A stretch of DNA of 64,000 nt from Tessaracoccus flavescens (lineage in GTDB: Bacteria; Actinomycetota; Actinomycetes; Propionibacteriales; Propionibacteriaceae): the NCBI RefSeq assembly GCF_001998865.1, contig NZ_CP019607.1, forward strand, positions 1,736,001 to 1,800,000, written 5' to 3'. Each line of letters begins with the position of its first letter. The stretch's first letter is position 1. The translations under genes and the position numbers were made by a program. Under the pieces are notes generated by a model. The model ran no database searches, was not told where the DNA came from, and saw only the letters and a list, made by a program, of their open reading frames with translations. Below, piece after piece: positions 1 to 8,323 of this stretch.

Positions 1-581
1 CGCCCGGTGACCCACCGGATGATGTCGAAGTCGTGCACCCCCGCGTCGAGGAAGATGCCGCCCGAGTCGGGGATGTAGTCGGGTGTCGGAGGCACATGGT
101 CGCCGGTGACGGCGTGGAACCGGCGCAGCTCTCCGAGCTCCCCGGACGCGAGCAGATCGCGGGCCGCGGAGTAGCCGGCGTCGAAGCGACGCTGGAACCC
201 GATGTGGTGGGGGACGCCCGCGTCCTCGAGCGCGCGCTGCGCGGCCCTCGCCTCGTCGAGGTCGAGCCCGATCGGCTTCTCGCAGAACACCGGAAGCCCA
301 GCCTCGGCGCAGCGGATCAGCAGGTCGGCGTGGGTGGCGGTGCTTGTGGCGATCGCGACGGCGTCGATGCCGAGCGGGTTGGTCTCGTCGAAGATCGCCT
401 CGACCGTCGCCCAGTCGCAGCCGAGGCGTCCGGCGAGGGCCTCGGCGCGTTCAGGCGTCGACCCGGCAAGCACCAGGCGCTCGACGAGGGGGTGGGCGAG
501 CAGCAGGGCCGCGTGCATCTCCCCGATCCGGCCCACGCCGATCAGGGCGACGGTGCCTGGGGCTGGCTCGGTGCTGCTCAT
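1..581 (-). CDS. Gfo/Idh/MocA oxidoreductase, inositol 2-dehydrogenase-like (3' end outside window)
   Basis: NAD(P)-dependent oxidoreductase of the Gfo/Idh/MocA family, which includes inositol and scyllo-inositol dehydrogenases. The reverse strand gives about 193 residues before the window edge. It shows an N-terminal Rossmann motif (GVGRIG near residue 15), the family EKP motif at 101-103 after VFC, and a DAGVHDFD segment near residue 178 typical of the substrate domain. The start at ATG 579-581 is preceded by AAGGAG at a good spacing. The nearby mmsA gene, which acts late in inositol breakdown, supports an inositol role, but sequence alone does not fix the sugar alcohol used. The C-terminal half is not in the window. 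Confidence 0.85.
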   Translation of the reverse strand, partial: MSSTEPAPGTVALIGVGRIGEMHAALLLAHPLVERLVLAGSTPERAEALAGRLGCDWATVEAIFDETNPLGIDAVAIATSTATHADLLIRCAEAGLPVFCEKPIGLDLDEARAAQRALEDAGVPHHIGFQRRFDAGYSAARDLLASGELGELRRFHAVTGDHVPPTPDYIPDSGGIFLDAGVHDFDIIRWVTG

Positions 582-591
582 GCGACTCCTT

Positions 592-641
592 TGTCATGAC
601 ATTTTCCAGACAGGCTAGGCGGCGTGATTTTCGGCTGTCAA
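592..641 (-). promoter_or_regulatory. Promoter and IolR-like operator of the Gfo/Idh gene
   Basis: On the minus strand TTGACA (636-641) lies 18 bp from TAGCCT (612-617), a plausible sigma-70 promoter. Just downstream, next to the ribosome site, is the perfect 10-bp palindrome TGTCATGACA (592-601). It agrees at all ten positions with the motif KGWCHTRACA that I recall for the GntR-type inositol repressor IolR of Corynebacterium. The regulator itself is not in this window. Confidence 0.5.
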
Positions 642-673
642 CCGGGGCCTGGGTGTCGCTCGGGCAGACGGGT

Positions 674-700
674 GGGGCCGACGCGGCGACCGTCGGCCCC
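674..700. terminator. Perfect 10-bp stem hairpin
   Basis: GGGGCCGACG at 674-683 pairs exactly with 691-700 around a 7-base loop. There is no T tract. It lies in the gap between the Gfo/Idh promoter and the MFS remnant, and may be a leftover terminator or a recombination scar. Confidence 0.3.
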
Positions 701-1324
701 GCGGAGGCTCATGGCTGGCTGCGGCGGATCGTCATATTCAACGGATCGATCCAGTCGGCGATGGCGCTGATGGTCCCCGCCGCGGCCGCCGCTCTCTACG
801 CCTGGGCCGCGAGCGCGTCGGAGAGCAGCACGCTCGCCCTCGTGCCGATCTTCTTCATCGACGTGATCACGGCGGCACTCGGGATCGGACTGCTCGCCCT
901 CGTGCACGTCCCGACGCTGCGCCGCGGAGCCGAACAGCCAGTCGGCTACTTCGCCGACCTCGTCGACGGGGCGCGCTACATCGTGCGACACGCCTTCGTG
1001 CGGTGGGTGCTGTTCGTGCTCGCCGTGATCTTCGTGCTGATGGTCGCGCCGTCGAACCTCACCCCGCTGATGCTCGTGCGGTCCTTCCCCGGGGCCACCG
1101 AGGCGCAGGACGTCGCCGACATGGGCATCCTCGAGGTCAGCTTCAGCGTCGGCAAGCTGCTCGGCTGGCTCATCGTCGGGGCATGGGGCGGCGGGAAGCA
1201 CCGGATCAGGCTGATCGCGTGCTCGTCCCTGCTGTTCGGCGCTGGCTCCGCTGTTGACCGGCGCCACCTGGGCTCAACTCCCGTCCACCTCGCCGATCCG
1301 TCGCGGCCCCCGTGCGGGGGTTGA
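701..1324 (+). pseudogene. Remnant of an MFS transporter
   Basis: This reading frame has several hydrophobic helices characteristic of a major facilitator permease middle portion (SIQSAMALMVPAAAAALYAW, then VPIFFIDVITAALGIGLL, then a helix around VLFVLAVIFVLMVAPSN). It has no start codon, no N-terminal helices and no normal C-terminal helices. Recognisable coding ends near 1250 and is followed by an out-of-character Pro/Arg tail to the stop. The frame is open far upstream only because it overlaps the antisense of the Gfo/Idh gene. I read it as a decayed piece of an efflux-type MFS gene. The substrate is unknown. Confidence 0.6.
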
Positions 1325-1345
1325 GCGCCCTCAGGCGGCGTGCTA

Positions 1346-1357
1346 TTGTCTATACAA
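1346..1357 (+). promoter_or_regulatory. GntR-type operator palindrome upstream of mmsA
   Basis: TTGTCTATACAA is a near-perfect palindrome with the GTNTANAC core typical of GntR-family (FadR/HutC type) operators. TATACA within it could be the -10 of the mmsA promoter. It matches 8 of 10 positions of the IolR-like motif found upstream of the Gfo/Idh gene. Confidence 0.4.
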
Positions 1358-1437
1358 AGCAACACGATGACGTGGCTTGGCGGCGACCCGCCCAGACGGT
1401 CGCGCGGCCGCGAGGCATCTGAAGGAAGGCAGCGCAC

Positions 1438-2937
1438 ATGACGCAGACCATCGCCCACTGGATCGGTGGAGCATCCTACGAGGGAACCCCGACCGCCCGG
1501 ATCCCGGTGGAGAACCCGGCCACCGGAAAGGTCGAGGCTGAACTGCTGGCCGCGAGCCGGGCCGACCTGGACCACGCCGTCGAGGTCGCGCGGGCCGCCC
1601 AGAAGGAATGGGCCCAGACCTCCCTCGCCAAGCGCACCGCCATCATGTTCAAGATGCGCGAACTCGTGCTCGCGAACCAGGATGCGCTTGCCAAGTCGAT
1701 CGTGGCCGAACACGGCAAGGACTACGGCGACGCCATCGGAGAGATCCAGCGTGGCCGCGAGACGCTCGACTTCGCCTGCGGGATCAACGCGGCGCTGAAG
1801 GGCGAGTACTCCTCCGACATCGCCTCCGGCGTCGACATCCACACCGTGCTGCAGCCCGTCGGCGTGGTCGCCGGCATCTGCCCCTTCAACTTCCCGGTCA
1901 TGGTGCCGATGTGGATGCACCCCGTCGCGCTCGCCACGGGCAACGCGTTCATCCTGAAGCCGGCCAGCCCGACGCCGACCGCCTCGCTCCTGATCGCCGA
2001 CCTCTACAAGCAGGCCGGCCTCCCCGACGGCCTGTTCAACGTCGTGTCGGGCAACCGTGACATCGTGACGGGCATCCTCGAGCACCCGGGCATCGACGCG
2101 ATCTCCTTCGTCGGCTCCACCCCGGTCGCCCACATCATCCAGGACACCGGCGTCACCCATGGCAAGCGCGTCCAGGCGCTCGGTGGCGCGAACAACCACG
2201 CCATCGTGATGCCCGACTCCGACCTCGACTTCGCCGCCCAGCACATCGCGGCAGCCGCCTTCGGCGCCGCTGGCGAGCGCTGCATGGCGCTGCCCGTCGT
2301 GGTCGCCGTCGGCGGCATCGGCCCGCAGCTCGCGGAGAAGGTCAAGGCCTTCGGCGAGAAGATCAAGGTCGGCAACGGCCTCGACGAGGGCGTCAACATG
2401 GGCCCGGTCATCTCCAAGGCCGCGAAGGAGCGCATCGTCGGCCTGATCGACGACGCCGAGAAGCGCGGCGCCACCGTCGTGCTCGATGGACGCGGCCTCA
2501 CCGTCGACGGACACGAGGACGGCTTCTGGGTCGGCCCGACCATCCTCGACGACGTCCCGCTGGACGCCCCCGCCTACTACGAGGAGATTTTCGGCCCCGT
2601 CCTGACGATCGTGCACGCCGACAGCTACGACGAGGCGATCGGCACCGTCAACGGCTCCGAGTTCGGCAACGGCTCGGCCATCTTCACCAACGACGGCGGC
2701 ACCGCCCGCCGCTTCACGCTCGACGTGGAGGCGGGCATGGTGGGCGTCAACGTGCCGATCCCGACGCCCGTGGCCTACTACTCCTTCGGCGGCTGGAAGG
2801 AGTCGCTGCTCGGCGACCTGCACATCCACGGCCCTGAGGGCGTGAAGTTCTACACCAAGCTGAAGGCGATCACGAGCCGCTGGCCCTCCGAGAGCGGCCT
2901 GCACGCGGCGACCATGTCGTTCCAGCGCCAGGAGTGA
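1438..2937 (+). CDS. mmsA: Methylmalonate-semialdehyde dehydrogenase (CoA-acylating)
   Basis: CoA-acylating aldehyde dehydrogenase that turns malonate- or methylmalonate-semialdehyde into acetyl- or propionyl-CoA, the last step of inositol or valine breakdown in the cytosol. At 499 residues it has the usual family length. Seen are the cofactor-binding CPFNFPVMVP segment, the FVGSTPVA glycine motif, GGANNHAIVMPD, and the catalytic cysteine in GERCMA (Cys282). The signature FGGWKESLLGDLH near the C-terminus is typical of MmsA/IolA rather than of general aldehyde dehydrogenases. The start at ATG 1438 has a GAAGGA-type ribosome site. An operator-like palindrome lies about 80 bp upstream. Confidence 0.95.
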   Translation: MTQTIAHWIGGASYEGTPTARIPVENPATGKVEAELLAASRADLDHAVEVARAAQKEWAQTSLAKRTAIMFKMRELVLANQDALAKSIVAEHGKDYGDAIGEIQRGRETLDFACGINAALKGEYSSDIASGVDIHTVLQPVGVVAGICPFNFPVMVPMWMHPVALATGNAFILKPASPTPTASLLIADLYKQAGLPDGLFNVVSGNRDIVTGILEHPGIDAISFVGSTPVAHIIQDTGVTHGKRVQALGGANNHAIVMPDSDLDFAAQHIAAAAFGAAGERCMALPVVVAVGGIGPQLAEKVKAFGEKIKVGNGLDEGVNMGPVISKAAKERIVGLIDDAEKRGATVVLDGRGLTVDGHEDGFWVGPTILDDVPLDAPAYYEEIFGPVLTIVHADSYDEAIGTVNGSEFGNGSAIFTNDGGTARRFTLDVEAGMVGVNVPIPTPVAYYSFGGWKESLLGDLHIHGPEGVKFYTKLKAITSRWPSESGLHAATMSFQRQE

Positions 2938-2963
2938 TCCTGGGCGCTCTCCGCACCGGACTC

Positions 2964-2990
2964 GGGCAGGCCTTCTGGCCTGCCCTTGTT
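2964..2990 (+). terminator. Intrinsic terminator after mmsA
   Basis: A 9-bp GC stem (GGGCAGGCC pairing with GGCCTGCCC around TTCT) is followed by TTGTT. It is well placed just after the mmsA stop, between convergent genes. Confidence 0.8.
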
Positions 2991-2997
2991 CGTTTCA

Positions 2998-3029
2998 GGG
3001 CCGCCGGCTCCCGAAGGAACCGGCGGCCC
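2998..3029 (-). terminator. GC hairpin 3' of the ABC exporter operon
   Basis: Ten bases (GGGCCGCCGG) pair perfectly across a 12-base loop. It sits 3' of the minus-strand ABC permease and lacks a clear T tract, so it is a weaker terminator candidate than the one next to it. Confidence 0.4.
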
Positions 3030-3046
3030 GGCCGCGAAAGGTGCAG

Positions 3047-3841
3047 CTACTTCGCCTCGGTGCGCAGCGTGCGCCACCAGCCGAGGGCGATCGGGAGCAC
3101 GACCCACAGCGCGAGGGCCGTAGCGGCCTGGCCGTACTGGGTCGCGGTCATCGGGGTGAACAGCATCGACCAGGTCTCACCGCTGATCCATTTGCCGATC
3201 GTGCCGATGGTGCCGGGGATCATCGACAGCGTCGTGGTGATCGTCGGGATGACGAAGTAGGCGACGATCGCGGTGGGCGAGTTCATCAGGAGCATGCCGA
3301 AGCCCGCGCCCATGGCCATCGAGATGACGAAGCCGATCAGGGTCGGCGTGAGTGCGGTCGCCTCGAAGGCCCACACGAGCGTGCCGCTGCCGATCGCGGA
3401 GGCGAGCAGCGCCGAGGCCGCCGACAGGGCGAGGCAGAGGAGTGCTCCGGCGATCGTGACGAGGGCGATGGCGAGCAGCTTCGCGCCGATCACCCTTCCG
3501 CGTCTGGGCTCGAGGGTGAACGTGGTCAGCGACGTGCGCTGGCTCCACTCCTGGGTGAAAGCGAGGATCGCCACCACGGGCAGCAGCACGGTCACGGGCG
3601 CCGAGACGAGGCTCACCGGGCCGTACCAGGGGAGCTGTCGGTCGTCGAGGGACAAGCTGAGCCACAGCCCGGCCGCGGCGACGGCGCTCACGACGGAGAG
3701 CACGAGCAGCCAGAGGCCAGCGCGGGTGTCGACGAGCTTGCGGAGCTCCACGCGGGCAAGCCGGAGCAGGCCGACCGACGAGGCGACCTCGACGGGAGGG
3801 AGCATGGCGGCGGGACGGATGGTCGGGGTGGTGGTGGTCAT
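3047..3841 (-). CDS. ABC-2 type transporter permease
   Basis: Integral membrane subunit of an ABC exporter, 264 residues. About six hydrophobic segments follow a cytosolic N-terminus of about 40 residues (for example around LWLLVLSVVSAVAAAGLWL, then TVLLPVVAILAF, and a final LALWVVLPIALGWW). The motif EWSQRTSLTTFTLEPRRGRVI between helices is typical of ABC-2 permeases paired with drug or bacteriocin-type ATPases. It starts four bases inside the upstream ATPase gene (ATGA overlap), so the two are translationally coupled. The exported substrate cannot be told. The neighbouring two-component system is a likely regulator. Confidence 0.85.
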   Translation of the reverse strand: MTTTTPTIRPAAMLPPVEVASSVGLLRLARVELRKLVDTRAGLWLLVLSVVSAVAAAGLWLSLSLDDRQLPWYGPVSLVSAPVTVLLPVVAILAFTQEWSQRTSLTTFTLEPRRGRVIGAKLLAIALVTIAGALLCLALSAASALLASAIGSGTLVWAFEATALTPTLIGFVISMAMGAGFGMLLMNSPTAIVAYFVIPTITTTLSMIPGTIGTIGKWISGETWSMLFTPMTATQYGQAATALALWVVLPIALGWWRTLRTEAK

Positions 3842-4560
3842 GCTGCGATCCCTTCGCGCGAGGTGGACATGGTGGAGGTGAGGAAGAGGGTCTCCAGGTC
3901 GGTTCCTTCGGCCAGGAGCTCCTCCATCGCGGCGTCGACGACGATCCGGCCGTTGCCGATCATCACGATGCGGTCGGCGACCTGCTGCACCTCGTGCAGC
4001 AGGTGCGAGCTGAGCAGCACGGTGCCGCCTGCGTCGGCGAACACGCGCAGCAGCGAGCGCATCCAGTGGATCCCCTGCGGGTCGAGCCCGTTGGCCGGCT
4101 CATCGAGGATCAGCACCTCTGGGTTGCCGAGCAGGGCGTGTCCGATGCCGAGCCGCTGGCGCATGCCGAGCGAGTAGGTGCCGACGCGCTTGCGCGACTC
4201 GCGCTGCGTCAGGCCGACCTGCTCCAGCACCTGGTCGACGCGCGAACGGGGGACCCCGAGCGTCATGGCGCCCAGCGTCAGCACCTCCCGGCCGGTGCGC
4301 CCTGCGTGCTGCGCGGAGGCGTCAAGCAGGACCCCGACCCGGGCGGCCGGGTTGGGCAGGTCGGTGTAGTCGCCGCCGAGCACGCGTACCGAGCCGGAGG
4401 TCGCATGGGTGAGGCCGACCGCGACGCGCATGGTGGTGGACTTGCCTGCCCCGTTGGGGCCGAGGAAGCCGGTGACGGTGCCCGCGGGGGCGGTGAAGGT
4501 GATGTCGTCGACGGCGATGAGGGAGCCGTATCGCTTGGTCAGGTTCTGGACTGTGATCAT
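3838..4560 (-). CDS. ABC transporter ATP-binding protein
   Basis: ATPase subunit of the ABC exporter, 240 residues. Walker A is GPNGAGKST (near residue 35), the signature is YSLGMRQRLGI, Walker B is VLILDEPANGLDP, and the switch histidine is in LLSSHLLHEV. This order and the short length match the bacitracin/drug-resistance class of ABC-2 ATPases. The start codon at 4558-4560 is immediately preceded by a perfect hairpin that carries the AAGG ribosome site in its loop. It is divergent from the sensor kinase gene across a 161-bp gap. Confidence 0.93.
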   Translation of the reverse strand: MITVQNLTKRYGSLIAVDDITFTAPAGTVTGFLGPNGAGKSTTMRVAVGLTHATSGSVRVLGGDYTDLPNPAARVGVLLDASAQHAGRTGREVLTLGAMTLGVPRSRVDQVLEQVGLTQRESRKRVGTYSLGMRQRLGIGHALLGNPEVLILDEPANGLDPQGIHWMRSLLRVFADAGGTVLLSSHLLHEVQQVADRIVMIGNGRIVVDAAMEELLAEGTDLETLFLTSTMSTSREGIAA

Positions 4561-4580
4561 GGCTCCAGCCTTCTGGAGCC
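4561..4580 (-). promoter_or_regulatory. Hairpin holding the ribosome site of the ABC ATPase gene
   Basis: The 20 bases directly upstream of the ATG form an 8-bp perfect stem (GGCTCCAG with CTGGAGCC). On the mRNA strand its four-base loop is AAGG, the likely Shine-Dalgarno core. This could be a translational switch or a protein operator. Confidence 0.45.
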
Positions 4581-4721
4581 ACCCGGGTGTCCGCGACGGG
4601 AGAGGGTCGCCTTCGCGCCGGACGTTGGTAGCGACGGCGGGAGAGGCGAATCGACTTTGGTCGGAAGACCGACGACCTCTGGCCCGGACGCCGTGAGCGG
4701 AGCGCCCCTAGGCTGGCAGAC

Positions 4722-5921
4722 ATGCCCGACGCCACCCATCCCCGTGCCCCCGGACAGGGGGCGTGGCCTGTGGTGTGGCGCTACGGTCTCGCCATCCTCT
4801 GGTGGGTGCTGATCGCCGGCCTCTACGCGTTCGTCTCGTTCGCGGGCGATCCCAGGCCGCCGCAGCCGATCGTGGTCATCGACCTCGTCCTCGGGGCGGC
4901 CGCCATCTGGGGAATGCGGTTCAGGCACCGGTGGCCCCGCGGCCTCGCCGTCGTCACCACCCTGCTCGGCGTGCTGTCGACGAGCAGTTTCTTCGCCGCG
5001 CTCTGGGCCTTCGCGCATCTGGCCACGCGACGTCGGTGGCAGGAGATCGTGGGCTACGGGGCGTTCGTCGTCATCTCCGGCACCGTCTTGTCCCAGGTCA
5101 ACATCTCGGGGTTGGCCGCCCAGTCCGCCCCGCTGACCCTTCGCGACCTGCTGGTCGGGACAGCCGGATCCGTTGTCGTCGTCGCCCTCGTCGCGGCGAT
5201 CGGGTCCTACGTCGGCGCCCGACGTGACCTGCTGCGGGCGCTGCACGACCGCGCCGAGGAGGCGGAGCGCCGCCAGGAGACCCGCGTGCTCCAGGGGCAG
5301 GCCGAGGAACGCAACCGGATCGCCCGCGAGATGCACGACGTGCTCGCCCACCGTATCTCGCTGGTGAGCATGCACGCCGGGGTGCTCGCCTACCGCGACG
5401 ATCTGCCGCCCGAGCAGGTGCGCGAGATCGCGGGCGTCATCCAGGACAACGCGCGCCAGTCCATGACCGAGCTGCGCGCCATCCTCGGCTCGCTGCGCCA
5501 GGACGAGGAACAAGGTGACGGGCAGCCCGAGGCGCCACAGCCAGGGTTCAACCAGGTCGGTGCCCTGATCTCGGACGCTCACCGGGCCGGTCAGCGGCTC
5601 GAGGTCTCCCAGGAGATCCAGCACCCCGAGCTGATGCCGACGCTCGTGGGCAGGCACATCTACCGGGTGGTTCAGGAACTGGTCACCAACGCCCGCAAAC
5701 ACGCACCGGGGGCGAAGGTCTGGCTCGAGCTCATCGGAGCGCCGGGCGAAGGGGTACACATCACCTCGCGCAATCCCCTCCAACTGGGGGACGCCGAGCT
5801 GCCGGGCGCAGGCGTCGGCCTGATCGGCCTGCGGGAACGCGCGAGCGTGCTGGGTGGCACGATGCACTCAGGCGTCAATGAGGAAGGACAGTTCGAAGTG
5901 AAGGTGTGGTTCCCGTGGTGA
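4722..5921 (+). CDS. Sensor histidine kinase, HisKA_3 (NarL/DesK-type) family
   Basis: Membrane sensor kinase of 399 residues. The N-terminal 160 residues hold about five hydrophobic helices with only short loops, so it probably senses a membrane signal. A charged linker leads to the dimerisation/phosphoacceptor region, with the histidine in AREMHDVLAHRIS (near residue 206). This is followed by a HATPase domain with QELVTNARKHAPG as N-box and GAGVGLIGLRERA as G-box. Its stop overlaps the start of the response regulator. The pair faces away from an ABC exporter, the common layout of antibiotic-response modules, so control of that exporter is inferred. Confidence 0.92.
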   Translation: MPDATHPRAPGQGAWPVVWRYGLAILWWVLIAGLYAFVSFAGDPRPPQPIVVIDLVLGAAAIWGMRFRHRWPRGLAVVTTLLGVLSTSSFFAALWAFAHLATRRRWQEIVGYGAFVVISGTVLSQVNISGLAAQSAPLTLRDLLVGTAGSVVVVALVAAIGSYVGARRDLLRALHDRAEEAERRQETRVLQGQAEERNRIAREMHDVLAHRISLVSMHAGVLAYRDDLPPEQVREIAGVIQDNARQSMTELRAILGSLRQDEEQGDGQPEAPQPGFNQVGALISDAHRAGQRLEVSQEIQHPELMPTLVGRHIYRVVQELVTNARKHAPGAKVWLELIGAPGEGVHITSRNPLQLGDAELPGAGVGLIGLRERASVLGGTMHSGVNEEGQFEVKVWFPW

Positions 5922-6568
5922 CAAGGATCGCGATCATCGACGACGACGCGCTCGTCCGCGCAGGGTTGAGGCTGATCCTGGGCGCCGACCCCGACCTCGA
6001 GGTCGTCGCCGAGGGTGCCGACGGGGCGGAGGCGGTCGACCTCGTGCGCCAACACCGTCCCGACCTGGTGCTGATGGACATCCGGATGCCGCAGGTCAAC
6101 GGCCTCGTCGCGACCGAGCGGATCCTCGTGCTGCCCGACCCGCCGAAGGTGATCATCCTCACCACCTTCGACGCCGACGACCTGGTGCTGCGCGCCCTCA
6201 GCGTCGGCGCCTCGGGATTCCTGCTCAAGGACACCTCTCCCGAACGGATGCTCGAGGACATCCGCAAGGTCGCCGACGGCGAGCAGACGCTGAGCCCATC
6301 GGTGGTGGCCCAGGTGATCGCCGTCGCCACCAACCGGACCGAGCTGAGCCGTCGCGACGACGCCCGCGCCGCGCTCGACTCGCTCAGCGAACGCGAACGC
6401 GAGATCGCGCTGGCCATCGGGCTCGGGAAAACCAACGCGGAGATCGCGGGCACCCAATACCTGAGCATCGCCACGGTGAAGTCCCACGTCACCCGCATCC
6501 TCGACAAGCTCGGCGCAAGCAACCGCGTCCAGGTCGCCATCGTCGTGCACGACGCAGACCTCGACTGA
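5915..6568 (+). CDS. Response regulator, NarL/LuxR family
   Basis: DNA-binding response regulator of about 217 residues, partner of the adjacent kinase. The receiver domain shows the acidic pocket IIDDDALVRAG, the phosphoacceptor Asp in LVLMDIRMPQVNG, and the conserved Lys in LLKDTSPE. A LuxR-type helix-turn-helix (SEREREIALAIGLGKTNAEI to VKSHVTRILDKLG) ends the protein. Several in-frame GTG codons (5906, 5915, 5918) could start it. I prefer 5915, which sits about ten bases after GAAGG and overlaps the kinase stop. The likely target is the divergent ABC exporter, as inferred from position. Confidence 0.9.
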   Translation: MVTRIAIIDDDALVRAGLRLILGADPDLEVVAEGADGAEAVDLVRQHRPDLVLMDIRMPQVNGLVATERILVLPDPPKVIILTTFDADDLVLRALSVGASGFLLKDTSPERMLEDIRKVADGEQTLSPSVVAQVIAVATNRTELSRRDDARAALDSLSEREREIALAIGLGKTNAEIAGTQYLSIATVKSHVTRILDKLGASNRVQVAIVVHDADLD

Positions 6569-6577
6569 TCCGGGCCG

Positions 6578-6805
6578 CTAACGCCGTGCGAAGTCGGGGG
6601 TCGACTCCCGGCCGAGGAGGCTGCTCTGCGCCCACGCCATCAGCCCGCCCAGGCGCGGCAGGGTGTCCATGAGCCGGAAGCCGAGCGGGATCGGTCGCCC
6701 GCTGATCCGTCCGGCGAGGGCGGGCTCGATCAGCGTGGTGTGTTCCAGGTCCTGCATGCGCCGGATCATCCCGGTCGGGCGCCTGCGCCTCCGCTCGACG
6801 CGCAT
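6578..6805 (-). pseudogene. C-terminal remnant of an FAD-dependent monooxygenase-like protein
   Basis: About 75 residues starting MRVERRRRRPTG resemble the C-terminal end of UbiH/PHBH-type FAD monooxygenases: a basic RRRP segment, an RMQ helix, P-x-x-FRLMDTLPRLGGLMAW, and a closing G-R-E-x-x-P segment. The FAD-binding Rossmann part is absent upstream, where a different small gene lies. I read this as a fossil. A short independent ORF is the alternative. Confidence 0.35.
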
Positions 6806-6852
6806 CTCCCCGACCGGGTAGTGACCGTCGGCCCGCGGCGGGTGGTTGAGCC

Positions 6853-7167
6853 TCAGGCGACGCGGTGCAGCGGCGCGGCCACCAGGCCAACCAGCGAGAT
6901 CATCGCATCGGCCATCGCGACGGGGCCAAGGCCCGGCGTCACGGTGCCGTGGACGGCGGGGGAGGTGAGCGACCATCCCGTCGGCGAGGACGGGCTCCTG
7001 ACCAGCACGACGGCAGCACCGCCCGCAAGGCGGAGGAACACGCGGGGACGCTCGCCGTCGATGGTGAGCGCCGTGGCCAGATCAGGGCGGCGGCCGATGA
7101 CGGCGTCGCGCACGGCATAGACGGTTCGCAGGTCTGCGAGGCCGGTGTCTTCGATCGTTGTCGTCAT
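6853..7167 (-). CDS. Small hypothetical protein
   Basis: A 104-residue protein with balanced composition and actinobacterial codon use. Its Ala/Val/Leu-rich segments (RVFLRLAGGAAVVLV and ADAMISLVGLVAAPLHRVA) suggest a compact alpha/beta fold rather than a membrane protein. I do not recognise a family. ATG 7167 is preferred to the upstream GTG at 7182, but neither has a strong ribosome site. It is divergent from the frameshifted membrane gene. Confidence 0.5.
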   Translation of the reverse strand: MTTTIEDTGLADLRTVYAVRDAVIGRRPDLATALTIDGERPRVFLRLAGGAAVVLVRSPSSPTGWSLTSPAVHGTVTPGLGPVAMADAMISLVGLVAAPLHRVA

Positions 7168-7225
7168 GGAACAACCACACACGCCACCTCTGACAATTTC
7201 GGTCGGCCTCCGTCAGACTTGGACC

Positions 7226-8300
7226 ATGAGCGCACCGACCAGGCCCCGCACCTCGCGGCAGGAGAACCTCGCGCTGCTGCTCGGCGGCATCGGCTTCGCC
7301 GTCGGCGGGGTGATCGCCCTGTTCGTGCTCCGGCCGCAGTCACCGATCTTCGGGCGCGGCTCCGCCGGCGAGCTCGGTGCCTTCGTCGCGTTCTTCTCGG
7401 CCGCGGTGTCGTTCGTGGTGGCGATGCGGATCGCAGGCATGGAGTCCAGGCCGTGGCTCGGCCGGATGTCCACCTGCGTCGGGCGCTCGACCAGTTCGGC
7501 CTGTCAGTGGTGCACGCCGCGTTCGCCTTCTACGGCACCACCGCCATCCACGCCGTCTTCAGCGGGCCTTCCGCACCCTCGAACTCGACCGCTACGCCGG
7601 GTCGTTCACCGTAGGGCTGGTCTGTGCCATCTGCGCCTACGCCTCCGCCTCGAGCGCCACGTCACTGACCACGGAGTCGCTCTCGGTGCTCGTCGCCCTC
7701 TTCCTCGTCGCCGGCTCGCTCGCCTCCGCGCTGAGCGCTTCGGACGAGCAGTGGTGGCAGCAGCACTTCTCGGCCCTCGGCGCCGCCTCCGACCGCTCGG
7801 GCATCCTGTTCAACTTCACCCTGATCCTGACCGGGGTCGTCCTCACGGCGCTCGCCGACTTCCTCACCCACGACCTGCAACTCTGGGCCGAGCACCACGG
7901 GGAGCCGCACTGGAAGGTCACCTTCGTGCGGGTCGGCCTGATCGCGCTGGGTGCGCTGCTCGGCATGGTCGCAGTGATACCTGTGAACCTGAGCATGTTC
8001 TGGCACAACATGGTCACCTACGCGGCGATCGGGGTGTTCGCCGTCTTGCTCGTCGCCGTCCCGATCCTGTTGCGACGGCTGCCCGGCGGGTTCCTTGCGG
8101 TCACGGCAGCGGTCGTCGCGTTGATCGCGGGAGTCGTCTGGCTGCACCTCGGGGTCGGCTACCTCAACATCACGGCCTTCGAGATGGGCGCGGTAAGCAC
8201 CGTTTTCGTGTGGCTCGTCCTGTTCATCCGGACCGTGACGGCGGCGATCTCCGAGATTCCCGAGACGTCTACCGCAGAGGTCGAGGTCGCGGCGCCCTAG
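7226..8300 (+). pseudogene. Multi-pass membrane protein with two frameshifts
   Basis: Three consecutive frames together encode one plausible membrane protein of about 355 residues. Frame one runs from ATG 7226 through LLLGGIGFAVGGVIALFVL to MESRPWLGR (about 7465). A second frame continues HLRRALDQFGLSVVHAAFAF to AVFSGP (about 7575). A third runs from AFRTLELDRYAGSF through several helices to the stop at 8300. Both shifts are in the same direction. Around eight transmembrane helices are visible. The family is unknown to me. Either the gene is decayed or the read has two indels. The downstream lgt starts 23 bp after the stop. Confidence 0.65.
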
Positions 8301-8323
8301 CCCTGGCATGGCAAGCTTGTCCC

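Noticed and set aside
976..2904. Minus-strand open frame of 642 codons over mmsA
   Set aside because: Shadow of mmsA on the opposite strand with repetitive VEVEA/DGVGD composition. The sense strand carries a complete catalytic aldehyde dehydrogenase.
4557..5867. Minus-strand open frame over the histidine kinase
   Set aside because: Opposite the kinase H-box and ATPase motifs. It has Arg/Asp/His-rich composition and no recognisable domain.
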